Origin: Primula veris | Lineage: Eukaryota > Streptophyta > Magnoliopsida > Ericales > Primulaceae | Direction: 5' to 3' | NCBI GenBank assembly: GCA_963682055.1 | Contig: OY821750.1 | Span: 28,404,402 to 28,468,401, forward strand | Length of the DNA: 64,000 nt | In this document: in pieces, positions 23,182-35,600 of the stretch | Position numbering within the stretch: the first letter of the stretch is position 1 | How the letters are laid out: each line of letters opens with the position of its first letter | The notes under the pieces: generated by a model | Databases searched by the model: none | What the model was told of the DNA's origin: nothing | The model's input: the letters and a program-made list of their open reading frames with translations, nothing else | Made by a program: the position numbers and the translations under genes

Positions 23182-25194
23182 ATGCCAATCAAGAAACCTC
23201 GAATCCTCATCATCGGTGCAGGAATTTCGGGCCTCACCGCTGCCAACAAGCTCCACGCCTCCTCAAACAACGCATTTGAAATCCACGTTGCCGAAGGAGG
23301 AGATAGAATAGGAGGGAGAATAAGAACATCAACATTCTGTGAAAATACGATAGAGACAGGCGCCACGTGGATACACGGAATAAAGGGTAGCCCAGTTTAT
23401 GAAATCGCGAAAAGGGTCGGTTCGTTAGAGTCGGGTCGGCCTTGGGAGTGCATGGATGGGGATTATGGAGGGAGTTTTGTCGTCGTCGAAAATGGGTATG
23501 ATGTAGATTTTAGTTTCGTTGAGTGTGTTTCTGAGTTTTTTGATGTTTTGATGAGTTTTTCTCAAGGGAAGGGAATTAAGGGGAATGGGATTAAATGTTG
23601 TGAAATGAATGAAATTGAAAGAAATGGGGTGAAAACATGTGAAATGGTGGGATTTAAATGTGCTTTTAAGGAAAATGAACAAAATGAGATGAATTGTTGT
23701 GAAATAGGTAATAGGGATTGTGAAATTGAGGGAAATGGTGTGAAAAAATGTGAAATGGTGGAAAAGAATTGTGAATTTAAGGGAAATGAGCAAAACGAGA
23801 CGAAAAGTTGTGAATTGGATAAAAAGGCACACGAAAGTAAAGAATTTGAACTAAATGGGATTAGTTATTGTGACATAGGTGAAAAGGCTTGTGAAAGTAT
23901 AGATGTTTTGCAAAATGGGGTGGGAAAATGTGAAACGGCGAAAAAGATTTGTCAATTCAAAGAAACGGAACAAAATGGGATGAATTATTGTGAATTGGGT
24001 AAAAGATCTTATAAAACTAAAGAAACGGAACAAAATGGGATAAATTTTTGGGAAATGGCTAAAAGGGCTTATGAAATTTGTTTAAAAGATGTGGGTTTTG
24101 AAAAGGTTAGTATTGGGTCTTATTTGAGAAAAGGGCTTGAATTGTATAAAGAAAAAGTAAAAGGGTTCGAAAATTTTGATCGAGAATCAATTTTGGAAGC
24201 GGTTTTTGAAATGAAAACGAATACACAGAGGACGTACACGTCGGCTAATGACCTGGCGACGCTTGATTTTGAAGCTGAGAGAGAGTATGTAATGTTTCCA
24301 GGGGAAGAGGTAACCATTGCTAAGGGATATATGAGCATAATCGAGTCTTTAGCCTCGGTTTTACCTCATGGGTGTGTGAAGTTGGGGAAAAAAGTAACTA
24401 AGATTGAGTGGCGGAGTGAAAATCATACGGGTTTAGAGGGAGAATTTGGAGGTGAAATTAGGGCAGTGAAGGTGAATTTTTCGGATGGGTCGTATATGTA
24501 TGCCGACCATGTTATTTTGACGGTTTCATTAGGGGTGTTAAAATACGGCGTTTGTGAAAAAACATGCATGTTCGATCCTCCGCTTCCTAGTTTCAAAGTT
24601 GATGCGATTTCTAGGCTAGGTTATGGTGTTGTGAATAAGTTGTTTATGGAGTTACATAAAGAGAATGATGATGAAAATTTTCCGTTTTTGCAAATGGCCT
24701 TTCACAAACTGGGTTCCAAATCTAAGGACCCGAAAGTTCCTTTATGGATGAGAAGGACAAATTCTATATGCCCAATTTACGGGAAATCAAATGTTTTATT
24801 ATCCTGGTTTGCGGGCAAAGAAGCTCTTGAGCTCGAGTCTTTCGAGGATGAGGAGATTATCGAGGGAGTTTCAAACACATTATCTTGTTTTACAACAAAA
24901 TCAAAATTTAAAGTGAATGGCAACTTTGGTAAAGTTTTGAAGACTCAATGGGGAACTGATCCACTGTTTTTGGGATCATATAGTTATGTTGCCGTCGGGT
25001 CGAGCTGTGATGATTTGGATACCATGGCAATGCCACTGCCGGAAAATGCAAAAAATGGAATAGAAGTTTGTTTTCCATTTCAAATTCTTTTTGCAGGGGA
25101 AGCAACTCATAGAACACATTATTCTACTACACATGGAGCTTATTTTAGTGGGCTTAGAGAAGCTAATAGGCTTCTTCAACATTATGGTTTGTGA
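23182..25194 (+). CDS. PAO5: Polyamine oxidase, PAO5 (thermospermine oxidase) type, with expanded internal repeats
   Basis: A single 670-codon exon. FAD-binding marks are GAGISG (12-17), DRIGGRI (41-47), GATWIHG (60-66) and the C-terminal FAGEATHRTHYSTTHGAY block (637-654). Residues 308-670 follow the PAO5 pattern closely: IGSYLRKGL, NTQRTYTSA, MFPGEEVTIAKGY, RLGYGVVNKLF, LLSWFAGKEALELE and GSYSYVAVGSS. Known PAO5 genes are intronless and encode about 530 residues. The family oxidises thermospermine or spermine in the cytosol with release of H2O2 and limits xylem differentiation. The extra length is an array at about 131-300, made of roughly eight to nine 20-residue units. The last unit corresponds to the native helix just before the GSYL motif, so the array seems to have grown from it. 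All FAD and catalytic blocks lie outside the array, and the frame is open throughout. Confidence 0.92.
   Translation: MPIKKPRILIIGAGISGLTAANKLHASSNNAFEIHVAEGGDRIGGRIRTSTFCENTIETGATWIHGIKGSPVYEIAKRVGSLESGRPWECMDGDYGGSFVVVENGYDVDFSFVECVSEFFDVLMSFSQGKGIKGNGIKCCEMNEIERNGVKTCEMVGFKCAFKENEQNEMNCCEIGNRDCEIEGNGVKKCEMVEKNCEFKGNEQNETKSCELDKKAHESKEFELNGISYCDIGEKACESIDVLQNGVGKCETAKKICQFKETEQNGMNYCELGKRSYKTKETEQNGINFWEMAKRAYEICLKDVGFEKVSIGSYLRKGLELYKEKVKGFENFDRESILEAVFEMKTNTQRTYTSANDLATLDFEAEREYVMFPGEEVTIAKGYMSIIESLASVLPHGCVKLGKKVTKIEWRSENHTGLEGEFGGEIRAVKVNFSDGSYMYADHVILTVSLGVLKYGVCEKTCMFDPPLPSFKVDAISRLGYGVVNKLFMELHKENDDENFPFLQMAFHKLGSKSKDPKVPLWMRRTNSICPIYGKSNVLLSWFAGKEALELESFEDEEIIEGVSNTLSCFTTKSKFKVNGNFGKVLKTQWGTDPLFLGSYSYVAVGSSCDDLDTMAMPLPENAKNGIEVCFPFQILFAGEATHRTHYSTTHGAYFSGLREANRLLQHYGL
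23572..24081 (+). repeat. In-frame 60-bp coding minisatellite within PAO
   Basis: About 8.5 units of 20 codons follow the pattern E-x-E-Q-N-G-x-x-x-C-E-x-x-K-+-x-x-x-x-K. Units end near residues 163, 181, 200, 220, 240, 260, 280 and 300; two early units are shorter by a few residues. Most units keep a Cys at position 10 and Glu or Asp at 11, except the last, which has Trp at 10. Nucleotide similarity between the last two units is high (both start GAAACGGAACAAAATGGGAT), and earlier units are more diverged, so the array appears to have grown by steps. Composition is acidic and basic, Cys-rich and probably surface-exposed. Confidence 0.9.
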
Positions 25195-27401
25195 GATAGT
25201 GTGAGATATTGTTAATCATAAAATAATTGTTTGGTTGCTGCTTCCAAGAAGATAAGCTAACTTTTTCAGAATGAGAAAACGGTACGATCAATCCCTTATA
25301 TATGCCATAAGAGCAGAAACCTAAGTGATGGATAAGAAGATACACAGTAGCTTAAAACAAAGTTGCAAAGAGGTCCGAACTGAAAATCTGCAGCGAAAAC
25401 ACTGGTTTTTTCTACCAAAACACATTTGGTTTTATCTTCAATTATAAATTACTCTTTTCCAATTCAATTGGATGTACTAGTGTTTCTCTTTTTTTGTCTT
25501 TGATGTGGTTGGAGTGTGATAGTAACTAAAGTGAGAGAATGTAAGAGAAATAGGGAGATTTTAGGTGAGTTTAAGAATGTTTCTTATAGGTTTCTCTAGC
25601 AAGCTGTGTTTGTATGTTTTTGGGTGCTTTTACTATATTGTGAAATTGTGTTTGGAATTGTACATGTTTAATAAGATTTACTCCATGTAATGAATGGTCT
25701 GATGCCCTGTTGTTTTCTAATTTTTCAATTTTCTTTTTTTCCCAATTACATTCCTGTACTAGCAAGGCTTGTTTGATGTGAGCTATTAAGATCTTAGCCT
25801 ACTTGAAAACATTTTTAACTTTGGGTATTGGCTTGGATAGAGTAGTTGTTGGTTTCTGTCTTAAACTGAATAGTTTTCCTGTCAAGCTCAGATGAAACAA
25901 TACGGTTACTTAAAACTTGCAGCTAAACGAGGTTATACCAGAATAAATCGTGTATCATCCTTCTTGCATATGTGTGCAAAATCAATTGACTCGTGTTGAA
26001 CACCAATCACAGAAGATGAGATTTCAATTGGAGTTGGTCAATTCAAATCATGATTGTATGTCTTCGTATCAGGGTTGCTTTCAATACGAGTTCATGTTTG
26101 AAAGAGTAGGTCCTTGAGTATGAGATTGTCCCGGAAAAGTTATCAATATCAATTAATTAGTGTTGCAGCTTATATGTTTAACCAAAAATCTTAGTGTAAC
26201 TTGAGTGTACACAATTTATATGAAGCACTAACATAGGTATTCGATAGTTCAATATTTCAAATGCTCATACTTTATTATCGAGGTGTTGATTTCGAGTATT
26301 GATTTGCATACGCTTCGGTATTCAAGTACGTAAACTTTGTATTGAAGTGAATGTATTGTTGATGTGTGTGCGTTTCCTTAATGTTGAAATGCATAAACTT
26401 CAACTTTAAGTACCTGGTTGCATATAGTTCAGAAGTGAAGCACATGTTCTCCCATATTTAGGTAAGCATAGATTTGGAACATTGACGTGCATACAATTAA
26501 CTTCTAGAAAATACAAGTTCATAGAAAAGATTGTTGCAATAGCTCCGTGTCCGTTTTTAGAGGCCAATTGGTGGCTCAACCGAGATACATGAGTTGGACT
26601 TTTTGAAGGCTCGTTACATTCTTGCCCTGTAGAAAGGAGTTGCATTGAAGAGAAGGAGGAGCATGCCAAGTAGGCGGTCCAAAATAAGCGATCGTCGGAG
26701 ATAGAGTGAAGCAAATGGCGCCTTCTAATTTAGAGAGCAATATTGATTAACATAAATGAATCAAAATAGAAAATACCTCTTCTTATACTTAGTAAAACAG
26801 ATTAAACTTAAAAACACCAGTTCAAAATTATTTCATTCCAAAGGTTGATTAATTTTTCTTTGTTTTGCAAGCCTTAATTTCTTTGAGATTCAATTGGCCC
26901 AAAGCCCGAGGTAAAATTAATTCCATTCTTTTGGTCATGTTTCCATTACGTAACACTAACATGTATACACATGTCAAGACACGACATGTCTATTCTGAAA
27001 CACGAGTCTCGATGAAAATTAGGTGTAATATGGATATTAAACGGAGCCTTAACGCCTATTAGATTAAGTAGAAGCCCTTAAATAATTAGGAGACGGTTAA
27101 ATGGAATTAGACAGAATTAGTCGCTATACGAGATATTTCCGCCTATAACCTTCCAACGCCTTTCAAAATATTGGACACGACAAAAATCGTTATAATAGTA
27201 ATACAACTCGATAAATACTGAAAAAAGAGATGCCCCTGACTGGATCAAACAGTACAAACTTAAACACAGTTTTTCTTACACCGTCAGATACCTCTTTTCC
27301 AATATTGAAATAGATGACTAACCACTTATATCTACACAATCTTACATTTACAATAGGTACCAAATTTCAGATTAAAATTTTAAAAATAAAAAATAAAACA
27401 T
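25195..27401. other. Intergenic region downstream of PAO
   Basis: The first few hundred bases should be the PAO 3' UTR. The rest has no recognisable gene. A 102-codon open frame on the - strand at 26406-26714 matches nothing I know and has no supporting neighbours or splice structure. A weakly repeated ATAAACTT/TTGAAGT word occurs at 26270-26420. Confidence 0.5.
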
Positions 27402-30400
27402 ACTTGCGAAATGACTGTTTAGACGTTGATGTTATTCCGTCACCACATGTCAGTCACCCTGATGTGTGAAAATGTGATGCCCAAATTTTTTTTTTTGGAT
27501 GTCATCTTTGATGAGTAAAACACGAGTTTGTTGTTACCCTCGAGATGAATGCTAAGGCGTTGATTTTATTCCGCCGCCACATTTGAGACGTGATGACGTC
27601 TATGGTGAACAAATGTCTGAAATTGACATATGGGAGCAATCCTTCACCAAAATACTAGCTTGGAAATTGTATTCCATAAGCAGTATCGTGAATTTATATT
27701 CACCATGTTCCTTTATCGCCCATCTGTTATTGGATAAGAAAATTACCCCGGTGAGTAGTTTTAATCCTATTGGGTCAATGGCGAATTGTTTGCCTGATAT
27801 TAATGCTCTTCGTGTACATTTTTTTTCACGAATCGAGAACCGAGACAAGTGTTATTTGTCTTGAACTGTCGCGATCCCGATGAATCACCTAGCCAAGCGA
27901 GATTTTAGACAATCGTCAAAATCGAGAACCTGTGGCTCCAAGACAGTAATTGAAAGGAACAATATGACCCATTGTCACAAAGCAAGAGATAATGCTCAAA
28001 GAGGCAACTCTATGCTATAAAGACAAATGTCATGCACGGTTACTCCTTAAATAGTTCAAAATTATTATAAAAGTGGAAAAACCGATGCTAATGTGGTTAA
28101 AGATAACTGAAAGTAAACATTTGAGACCCCCGGTTTTGTGGCTCAAATAAGTTTGGTACCTTTCTTTATTGATTTTGATAAATCATTGAGCCATTTTTTC
28201 GCTCATCATCTGGATTATGTTTTTCCATTTGGATTATGATTTTTCCATTTGGACATACTTTTGGATTATGGTTTGCCTGTTTACGAAATTTCTCGAAATA
28301 ATTTAAAGTGTTTTGAGCAAATTCCTTTTGACAAATGTGACCAAACTTTAAATTATGAAATTTTAGGCAATATTTGTGGGATAGTTGATTTTTTTTGGGA
28401 AATAGTGGGTAACAGTGTACCACATAATTTCACCAACTATTTGCCTAAAAGAGTACTCAGTGACAACGATTCTGGACCTGTCGTTCCAAATCAAAATATT
28501 TGGTAAAACCAAATTGATTTGTCAAATATGAGGTCTTATACTCATGTAGGTCCTGCCGTACCTTGTTGAGTTATAAAATATTCGAGAAAACCAGTGTTAC
28601 CTGGTAATAGCTCATGAAAGAATTGAAATTTTTTTACATAGTCTCCATTCAATACGACCAAAAGCGTATTTTAGAGGAGTTGGAATGTCTTTCAAGTGGT
28701 TGCTACCACATTCTTTAAAGCATTTAAAGTTACCTTATCATTTCGCCTGTCGTCGAATGATAAAGAATTTAGATGCTAAGACATGATTGTCTGTACTATC
28801 ATTCGCCTGTCGTCGATTGATAAGAGCATTTTGATATTATGGCATTGACCGGATGAGATATTCCCGGGTCAAAAGACGATGCTTGATTTATAATCGCATC
28901 GTATTTGGATTCTTTTTGAGAATATATTTCGTGATTAATCCGAAATTCATGCCACTAATGCTCACTTTGAAAGACTAGTATGTGTACAGATCACGAAATG
29001 AACTCGTAGAATTCTTGTAAAGAATTGAAGGAGTTATTGTGGACTTATCCAACCATAAGACGGACCATAAATATAAATGGTTATGGTTGATGCATCGACA
29101 ATAGGTCACATGATTATTGTTGTCCACAGAAATGCAGCATTTCCCAAAATTTTAGCCCTATCATTAAGTTGATGGCTCATGATCCGGATTATCCTGAAAA
29201 GTCTAGTCGACTTGATAATTCCGAAGAGTAAGAATCGAAATTCCGATTTGAATTACTTGAGTTTGGAAATTGAAATTGAACATCCTGTCGATTATGTTCA
29301 AACCCAAATGGACTCACGGAAAGTTTGATGATGCGACTGCAAATGGTTGCACGCACTTCTTGGTCTTGCGCACCAAGATTTATATTTCTATGTGGGGTCA
29401 TGCTATTTTGCTGCATTGGTCCGTCTGAGGCCCATAGTCACTCAAAACACTAAATGCGTACCAGTTGGTTACTAGTTATGAGCCAGATGCCTCATATGAA
29501 TGCGTGTTTGAGTGCTTAATATTTTGATTGAGCCGCTATAGCGTTCAAAATATGGACCTCTGAAGGGGACATAAGTCGATTATGAATCCCCTGCCTATCA
29601 TTTGATAGAGTAACATTGGCAAGCGATCTTTTTACCGCATGATATGCGAAAGTGACATCGCTAAGACTGTCCTCCCCGTCGTTAGGGGGAGATTTGCACG
29701 TTACCGTTGATAAGGAACGACGTGAAGTAACATGGCATAACCCACTCAGTCTTAGCTTGATCTCCAAAACTGCACTTAGTGATAAGTAAGTGCATAGACT
29801 CCCTCAAGTCTAAATAAATGCCAGACGCATTTAATGACTTTATGAGATGTCACGAGATCATTTATACCTGCTGCAAAATGCTTGCAAGGATAGACGTCCC
29901 TGTCGGACGCCGTTTTCCTGTCGTAACACGTTGCTTTGGCCGAACCCGCCAAGGAAATGACGCTGCCGTCGGCCGTCAGTCTATCGTCCTTCCTAATATA
30001 TGAGGAAGTTGACCGGTTCTTAATTCGTTCAGCCCCAGAGGTGGTGAACTGAAACTCGTTTGTCGCACGAGATTACAAAGAATCTAGGAGATGTGTGATT
30101 CCTCCTCATCCTGAGAATCTTGAAATATCTGTCGATCATGATATCTTAGACGATATTGAAGCGAAACGAGACTGTCATTGATTACTTATTCATATATTCG
30201 GTGACGACTGATAATATGAGCAAATTATGACAGAGAACCATGTACCGTTGCCTGAAGTCAACGGAGAATAGACTGTACTAATGGAAACTTAAAATCCAAG
30301 CAGACTCCTTAGCGAAAGTGTGTTCGGACCTGTAGATCCAACACCACCAATGTTAAACGAGTTCGTTTATTTGGTTATTCGTAAGGAAAATTGATGAGAA

Positions 30401-32520
30401 TAATGAGATTGTAGAATGCTCGCCTAGTAGCGCAAGGCTTCTCTCACACCTTAGAATTGATTACGAGATGGTTGATTTCCTCAAAATGGACATTATAATA
30501 GTCCCCTACTTTACCAGTTTAGTAGTTTCCGAAAAACTGAGTATGCAGCCATGAATGTGGTCACGGTTTTATCTCTATGGGGATTTAGACAAAGAGATAT
30601 AGATGAAGGTCCCTGTGTGACTTCATGTGCTTAAATCAAGTAGTTCCTGACCACGGAACACGATCTCAATTGACTGAGACGTTCACTATATGGATTAATA
30701 TAATCCGAGCGGATGTGGTATACCCGCCTAAGTGAGTACTTGATTAGCTTGGGATACTTGAACAAGTATTATGCCCTTGCGTGTTTTATTACGCGATCCA
30801 TTTTTGGATTTGCCTTCGAGATGAAGGATCTTGGGAAGACACGGTAGTGACTCAACCTGATGATTGAGTCCCGTAAAGATTGAATCTAAGTCCATGATTC
30901 AGACTACACCCAAAAGGTGTTATGACGTTTTAGTCATCATGACGCTAAGTCGTCAGATTCTCCCATGATCGTTCGATCACTAGACATTGATATAGACCCA
31001 GTCCGTCCCTGATGAGACGATGAAGAGATATTGAACCATAATGTTCATATCTAAGTACAATAAGCGCATCATTGTACTTGGTCTAATGTGCTAGGACGAA
31101 CATCTCGTCTGTTGTGAATGGTATAGCTCGACACAACATCGCGCTAACACGCTGCCATCGAAATGGCACTAAAGACACATTCCCTTACCTTATGGTAATT
31201 TTGGAAGTGGGCTAGTTTATCCCATTTGCGTCATCGAGTGTACCTACCCCCTTCGGTACTCGAATTAACGCAACCCTTTTTTGGTTATACCGATGCCGGT
31301 TACTTATCAGACCCGCATAAGGGATATTCCTAACATGGTATGTCTTTACCATTAGGAATAAGGCGACATCTTGGAGGTCTTGGAATGACTCCAAGTGAAT
31401 CGCTCTGATCTATTCGTGCTCTATGAGACGACTGGAGAGTGTATATGGCTTCGAGCTAGTATTAGTCATATTTGAATTACATATGTTCTGTCTCACGATC
31501 CAGATAAAACACTTGTCATAGAAGACAACTTGTTGTTATTGATCAAGAGAGACATGACTACATTATGCTATTTAGCATTTCTCGCCGAAATTAATCTTCA
31601 CAAATGAAGTTTAAGAGCATACAGTTGAATGCTCGTTCTATTCCACGTTAGATTTTCTTGCATCCAGACGTATGTAAATAAATGAGGCATCTAGTCGAAT
31701 GCTCGTACTCTTTCTTGGAATATGAAATCTTTGCACCCAGTTGTGTGCAAGTGAGGGGGAGCATCCAGGTGAATGCTTATTGCACTAATTACTACTTAGT
31801 CGAAATCTTCGCACCCTGTCGTGTGCAAGTGAGGGGGAGCATCCAGTCGCATGCTCGTGTACTCTTTTTGTCCTTAGACCAAGGTTTTTTCCCACTGGGT
31901 TTTCCTTGGCAAGGTTTTTAGCGAGACACGTTCCCATCATATTTCACTTAAGATTGCCGAAATTAGGGGGAGTATCCGGTTGTATACTTCTTACCACTGT
32001 GTACTCTTTTGTCCTTCGACTATAAGTTTTTCCCACTGGGTTTGCTCTAGCAAGGTTTTGATGAGGCACCTGTTTTGTGGTTGATCCCCTCCTACTACCA
32101 CTGTTGCACTCTTTTTCCTTCGATCAGAGATTTTCCCATTGGGTTTGCTCTGGCAAGGTTTTGATGAGGCACACTATTTTGTGGTTAGTTACTTACATGA
32201 TATTTCGGCCTATATCATTCGGCTACACAGTTTCTCCTAGGTACCGGTTTTGTCCCACACTGGGTTTTCCGTCCCTAAGGTTTTTATGTGTTTAGCACTG
32301 CGAATGAACTCGACTCAGATCGACTACATGAAGACGAAGAATTCAATACGTCCAAAGGGAAGTGTTGTAGGTTATTATTGGACTATTGGGTCTTACTCAT
32401 AATGGGCCTAAGTTAGGCTTTCTAACTTATATAACCTTAATCTCTAGTATATAAAGAAAGTTTCCGTGTTTCCATGGATACACATTCTGATTAATAAACA
32501 TGTACTTCCTGTCTATATGT
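27402..32520 (+). mobile_element. Ty1/Copia retrotransposon, copy 2, truncated and inverted relative to copy 1
   Basis: The sequence from the left breakpoint near 27402 to the 3' LTR is the inverted counterpart of 12800-17890 in copy 1, about 90% alike in the stretches compared by eye. The 5' LTR and the first approximately 1.4 kb are missing. Decayed pol is readable on the + strand: FEMKDLGKTR at 30815-30844 (reverse transcriptase) and DAGYLSDPHKGYS at 31292-31330 (RNase H). A purine tract AAAGGGAAG precedes the LTR at 32363. The tandem arrays at about 31620-32270 mirror those of copy 1. Open frames are short. The frame at 27668-27864 and its stop correspond to those in copy 1, so both copies derive from an already damaged parent. 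Confidence 0.88.
32363..32520 (+). repeat. Partial 3' LTR of Copia copy 2
   Basis: It begins TGTTGTAGGTTATTATTGG, like the LTRs of copy 1, and can be followed to about 32520, including TATATAAAG at about 32448 and TTAATAAA at about 32493. The canonical GTCACACAACA end is absent, so the LTR is truncated or diverged. It lies directly upstream of, and in the same orientation as, the next host gene. Confidence 0.8.
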
Positions 32521-32562
32521 ATACCAGTTGGATACTACAAATGTTTCCTCTTCCTCGTACCT

Positions 32563-32586
32563 AGAGAGAGAGAGAGAGAGAGAGTG
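32563..32586. repeat. (GA)n microsatellite in the presumed 5' UTR
   Basis: A short GAGAGA tract lies between the Copia LTR and the ATG at 32672. Such GA/CT tracts are common in plant leaders. Confidence 0.7.
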
Positions 32587-32671
32587 AGATCAGAGATTTA
32601 TAAAGAAGAAGAAAAAAGGAAATATTATATTATAATTATTAAAAAGAAAGAAAGAAATAAAAAAAAAGGAA

Positions 32672-35600
32672 ATGGAGGGTAAAATGAGAGGATACCCAGA
32701 AGGACCAAAAGGATGGATAGTAAATCGCTATAAACTCGGTTGGCGCTTTCTTTGTATCTCCAATCTCGCCCTCGGTGGTCTCTTTCTCTCTTTATCTATA
32801 CAGTTTTTTATATGTATGTATATATAGGGGCGAAGCGATTAATCATTTATGGGGTTTGCGTGCTAAATCAGCGATAAATCGTTTAAGGGGTTTGCGTGCT
32901 AAATCATTATTTTTAACGTATTACGGTGGAAATACGTGGTCATGTTTTTTTTTTTTTACAAGAATGACATTTATCCAGTAGTGGAATTAGAACTTTTTTT
33001 TCTCGTTATTATGGGGGTGGCGAAATGCTAAAATCGATAAATGAAAAAATCAGGTTAAATGGTAAAAGATAAGTTTTTTTCCTCGATATGGGGGTGTCGG
33101 AGTCCATTTTAGCAAGTTGCTAGTTCCTCCCCTGCATTTATCGGAATTATGGTATTTATTAATGTGTCTTGTTTATTTTTATTTGTGTTTGCATTTTACA
33201 ATTAGAAATGCCTTTTTGTTTGAAACCCAGAAGTTGGTTTGGGTTTTGTGTGCTATGTGTTTGATTAAATGCCTGACAGATGGTTTTAAGTATTAATAAT
33301 GGCCTTTTTAGAAATAAAAAAAAACTACATATATGACTACAGGAAGTAACTAGGTGGCGCGACAGTTCTAGGATTGTATCCCCAAATTTTGACCAAAATT
33401 GATGAAAAGGTGAATTTTATATGTATTTTGATCAAAATTGATGAAAACATGAAATTTTTCTATGAATTTTGATTAAAAACTTCAAAAATAAGCGTTTCGG
33501 CTCCCGTATGTTATGGAAAAAAAACTCATAGAGAATATCATCACATCCCATTTAAGATTCCTGGTCTTGTCCCTTATGACTACTTCGAATTTGGTAGACT
33601 GGTAAGCTACTTTAAGTTTATACTTTATACATGAAATTGCAAATAATTGAGTTGGGACTGCGCCTTTGTCTGAAACCCAGAAGTTGGTCATGTATTTTCT
33701 ATGTCCTGCGTGTTTGATTAAAGTCCTGAAAGATGGTTTTAAGTATAACAGTAGTTTCCAGTTGTAACTAAAGAGATCTGTCGGATACGACAATGTCAAA
33801 GATAATATAAGATTTAGTACTATTCAGATAAATGATACTACTAAAAGACTACTTGAAAATGAGGAACTACTAAGGTAGGGTTGCTTTTACATTTAATAAC
33901 AAAGATGCCTATTAAATTCTAAGAGAATACTCACAATAACATTCTAAATAGTGTACAATGTAGCATATTTTCAGAAAGTGACTAGATATATATATTTGCC
34001 AATTTCACTGTTAAAATAAAACTTATTGAGAGCGATTTTGAAGTACGATTTTGCAGTATGAATTTTGTAAGTAAAGCTCTTATTGTGATTTTGGGATGGA
34101 AAATATAAGTTTTCCTTATCTGGTCGACATTCTTGTAACTATAGTTTTTTAAAAAAAAATTGTCTAAGGTGGCAGTAAAGTTAATTGTTATCTGCATTCT
34201 TTGAGTTCATAGAATGTAAGTGAATTCTATGTAGAATGTTGTGCACTAAACAACTCTTTATGTTGATGGTAATATACAATTTGTGTCTGGTTTGCTTATT
34301 CTGGTGAAGTCAGAGAATTGTGCTTAGGCTTATACATGTGTCAACTTTGAACACTGCATGCTTGTCGCTCAAACTAAAAAAATTCAAACTTGAAGAGTAA
34401 GTGGGTGAAATTGTTTTGTGGGAGATTTAGTAGTCCTAGAGACATTATTGAATGAAAAACGAGGGTTTTGTTTAAACTATATAAGACAGCTGAAACTGCC
34501 ATTAGAGGACTAACACTACAGGAGAAAACAAGGAATTGAAGGGTGCTGATTTTTTGTGAAAGCCTTAACCTAGACTTCCTAAGATCTGGCAATGGCCACA
34601 GCTTATTTTTAGTGTTTGTAACATTTAATGAATACAAAACGCATGGGGAGATCTCATACTTGTTCTCCGAATGTAATATGCGATGACAAGTTCTGAACCT
34701 TATAACAACAGTAAGTTTTTAAATGTCTGATAGTGGAGCGAAGGCGATTCTAAAAGAATCATTAAGCAGATTACATATATGGTCCATAAATCTGGATGTC
34801 ACTTTATCGTCATTTGTCATCTTCATTGGTTATTTCTAAATATTCCGGTGCCGTAGATTGCAGAATTTCTAATCGTTGATACTCAACCTCTTGGCTTTCT
34901 TAGGAGTTAGAAGAAACATGTGTTTGGTTCTCAGAACGTTCTTTTTTATTTGCATTCTCGTTAATGTGGGTTAAAAAACTGAAAGGGATTGGGTACATTG
35001 TACTGTATTCAGGAAAATTATTGCTTTCATACATTTGTGTTTTACCAGCAACTTTTGAGGTGATTCAACATGAAGAGATATTTCTGAAACTGGTCTGGCA
35101 TGCAATTAGCCCAAGGCATTTCATGCACTGATCTAAATTAAAATTAAAAGACCCATTTCGAAATGTTAACTAAATTATTTGAGTTTTGCAGCTTATATAT
35201 TTTCAAAAACTCCAAAGAAAGCCAAAACTTCAAAGGCAAACAAAGGTGAAACAGAAGCTCCTGCTGAACCAGTGATGGAAAATTCTACTACACCTAAAGA
35301 GGATATTGTCGGTTCTCCTCCAATACCCGAGTCTGTGATAGAAAGGCAGCCTGTAATAGCACGTGAGCATGGTGCTGAACGCGAGCCTTATCAACAAAGA
35401 AAACCTTTTAAATGGATGGAAGAAAAGATGAAAACCAAGGAGCGAATCTATGAAGAAAAGGAGCGAATCGATAGAGAAAAGAAGCGAATCGACGAAGAAA
35501 AGGCCCTTTTGGAACAATATATTCGTAAGTTGGGTTTTTCAGCTCATATGTCTGAACCAAAAGTTGACAAAACTATAGTAGCCAGCAAAGTTGAAACCAA

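Noticed and set aside
23425..23832. Phe/Ile/Thr-rich open frames on the - strand opposite the PAO repeats
   Set aside because: They are antisense shadows of the 60-bp in-frame repeat, whose low complexity keeps several frames open.
26406..26714. 102-codon - strand open frame
   Set aside because: No recognisable family, splice context or promoter; length is within chance for this window.
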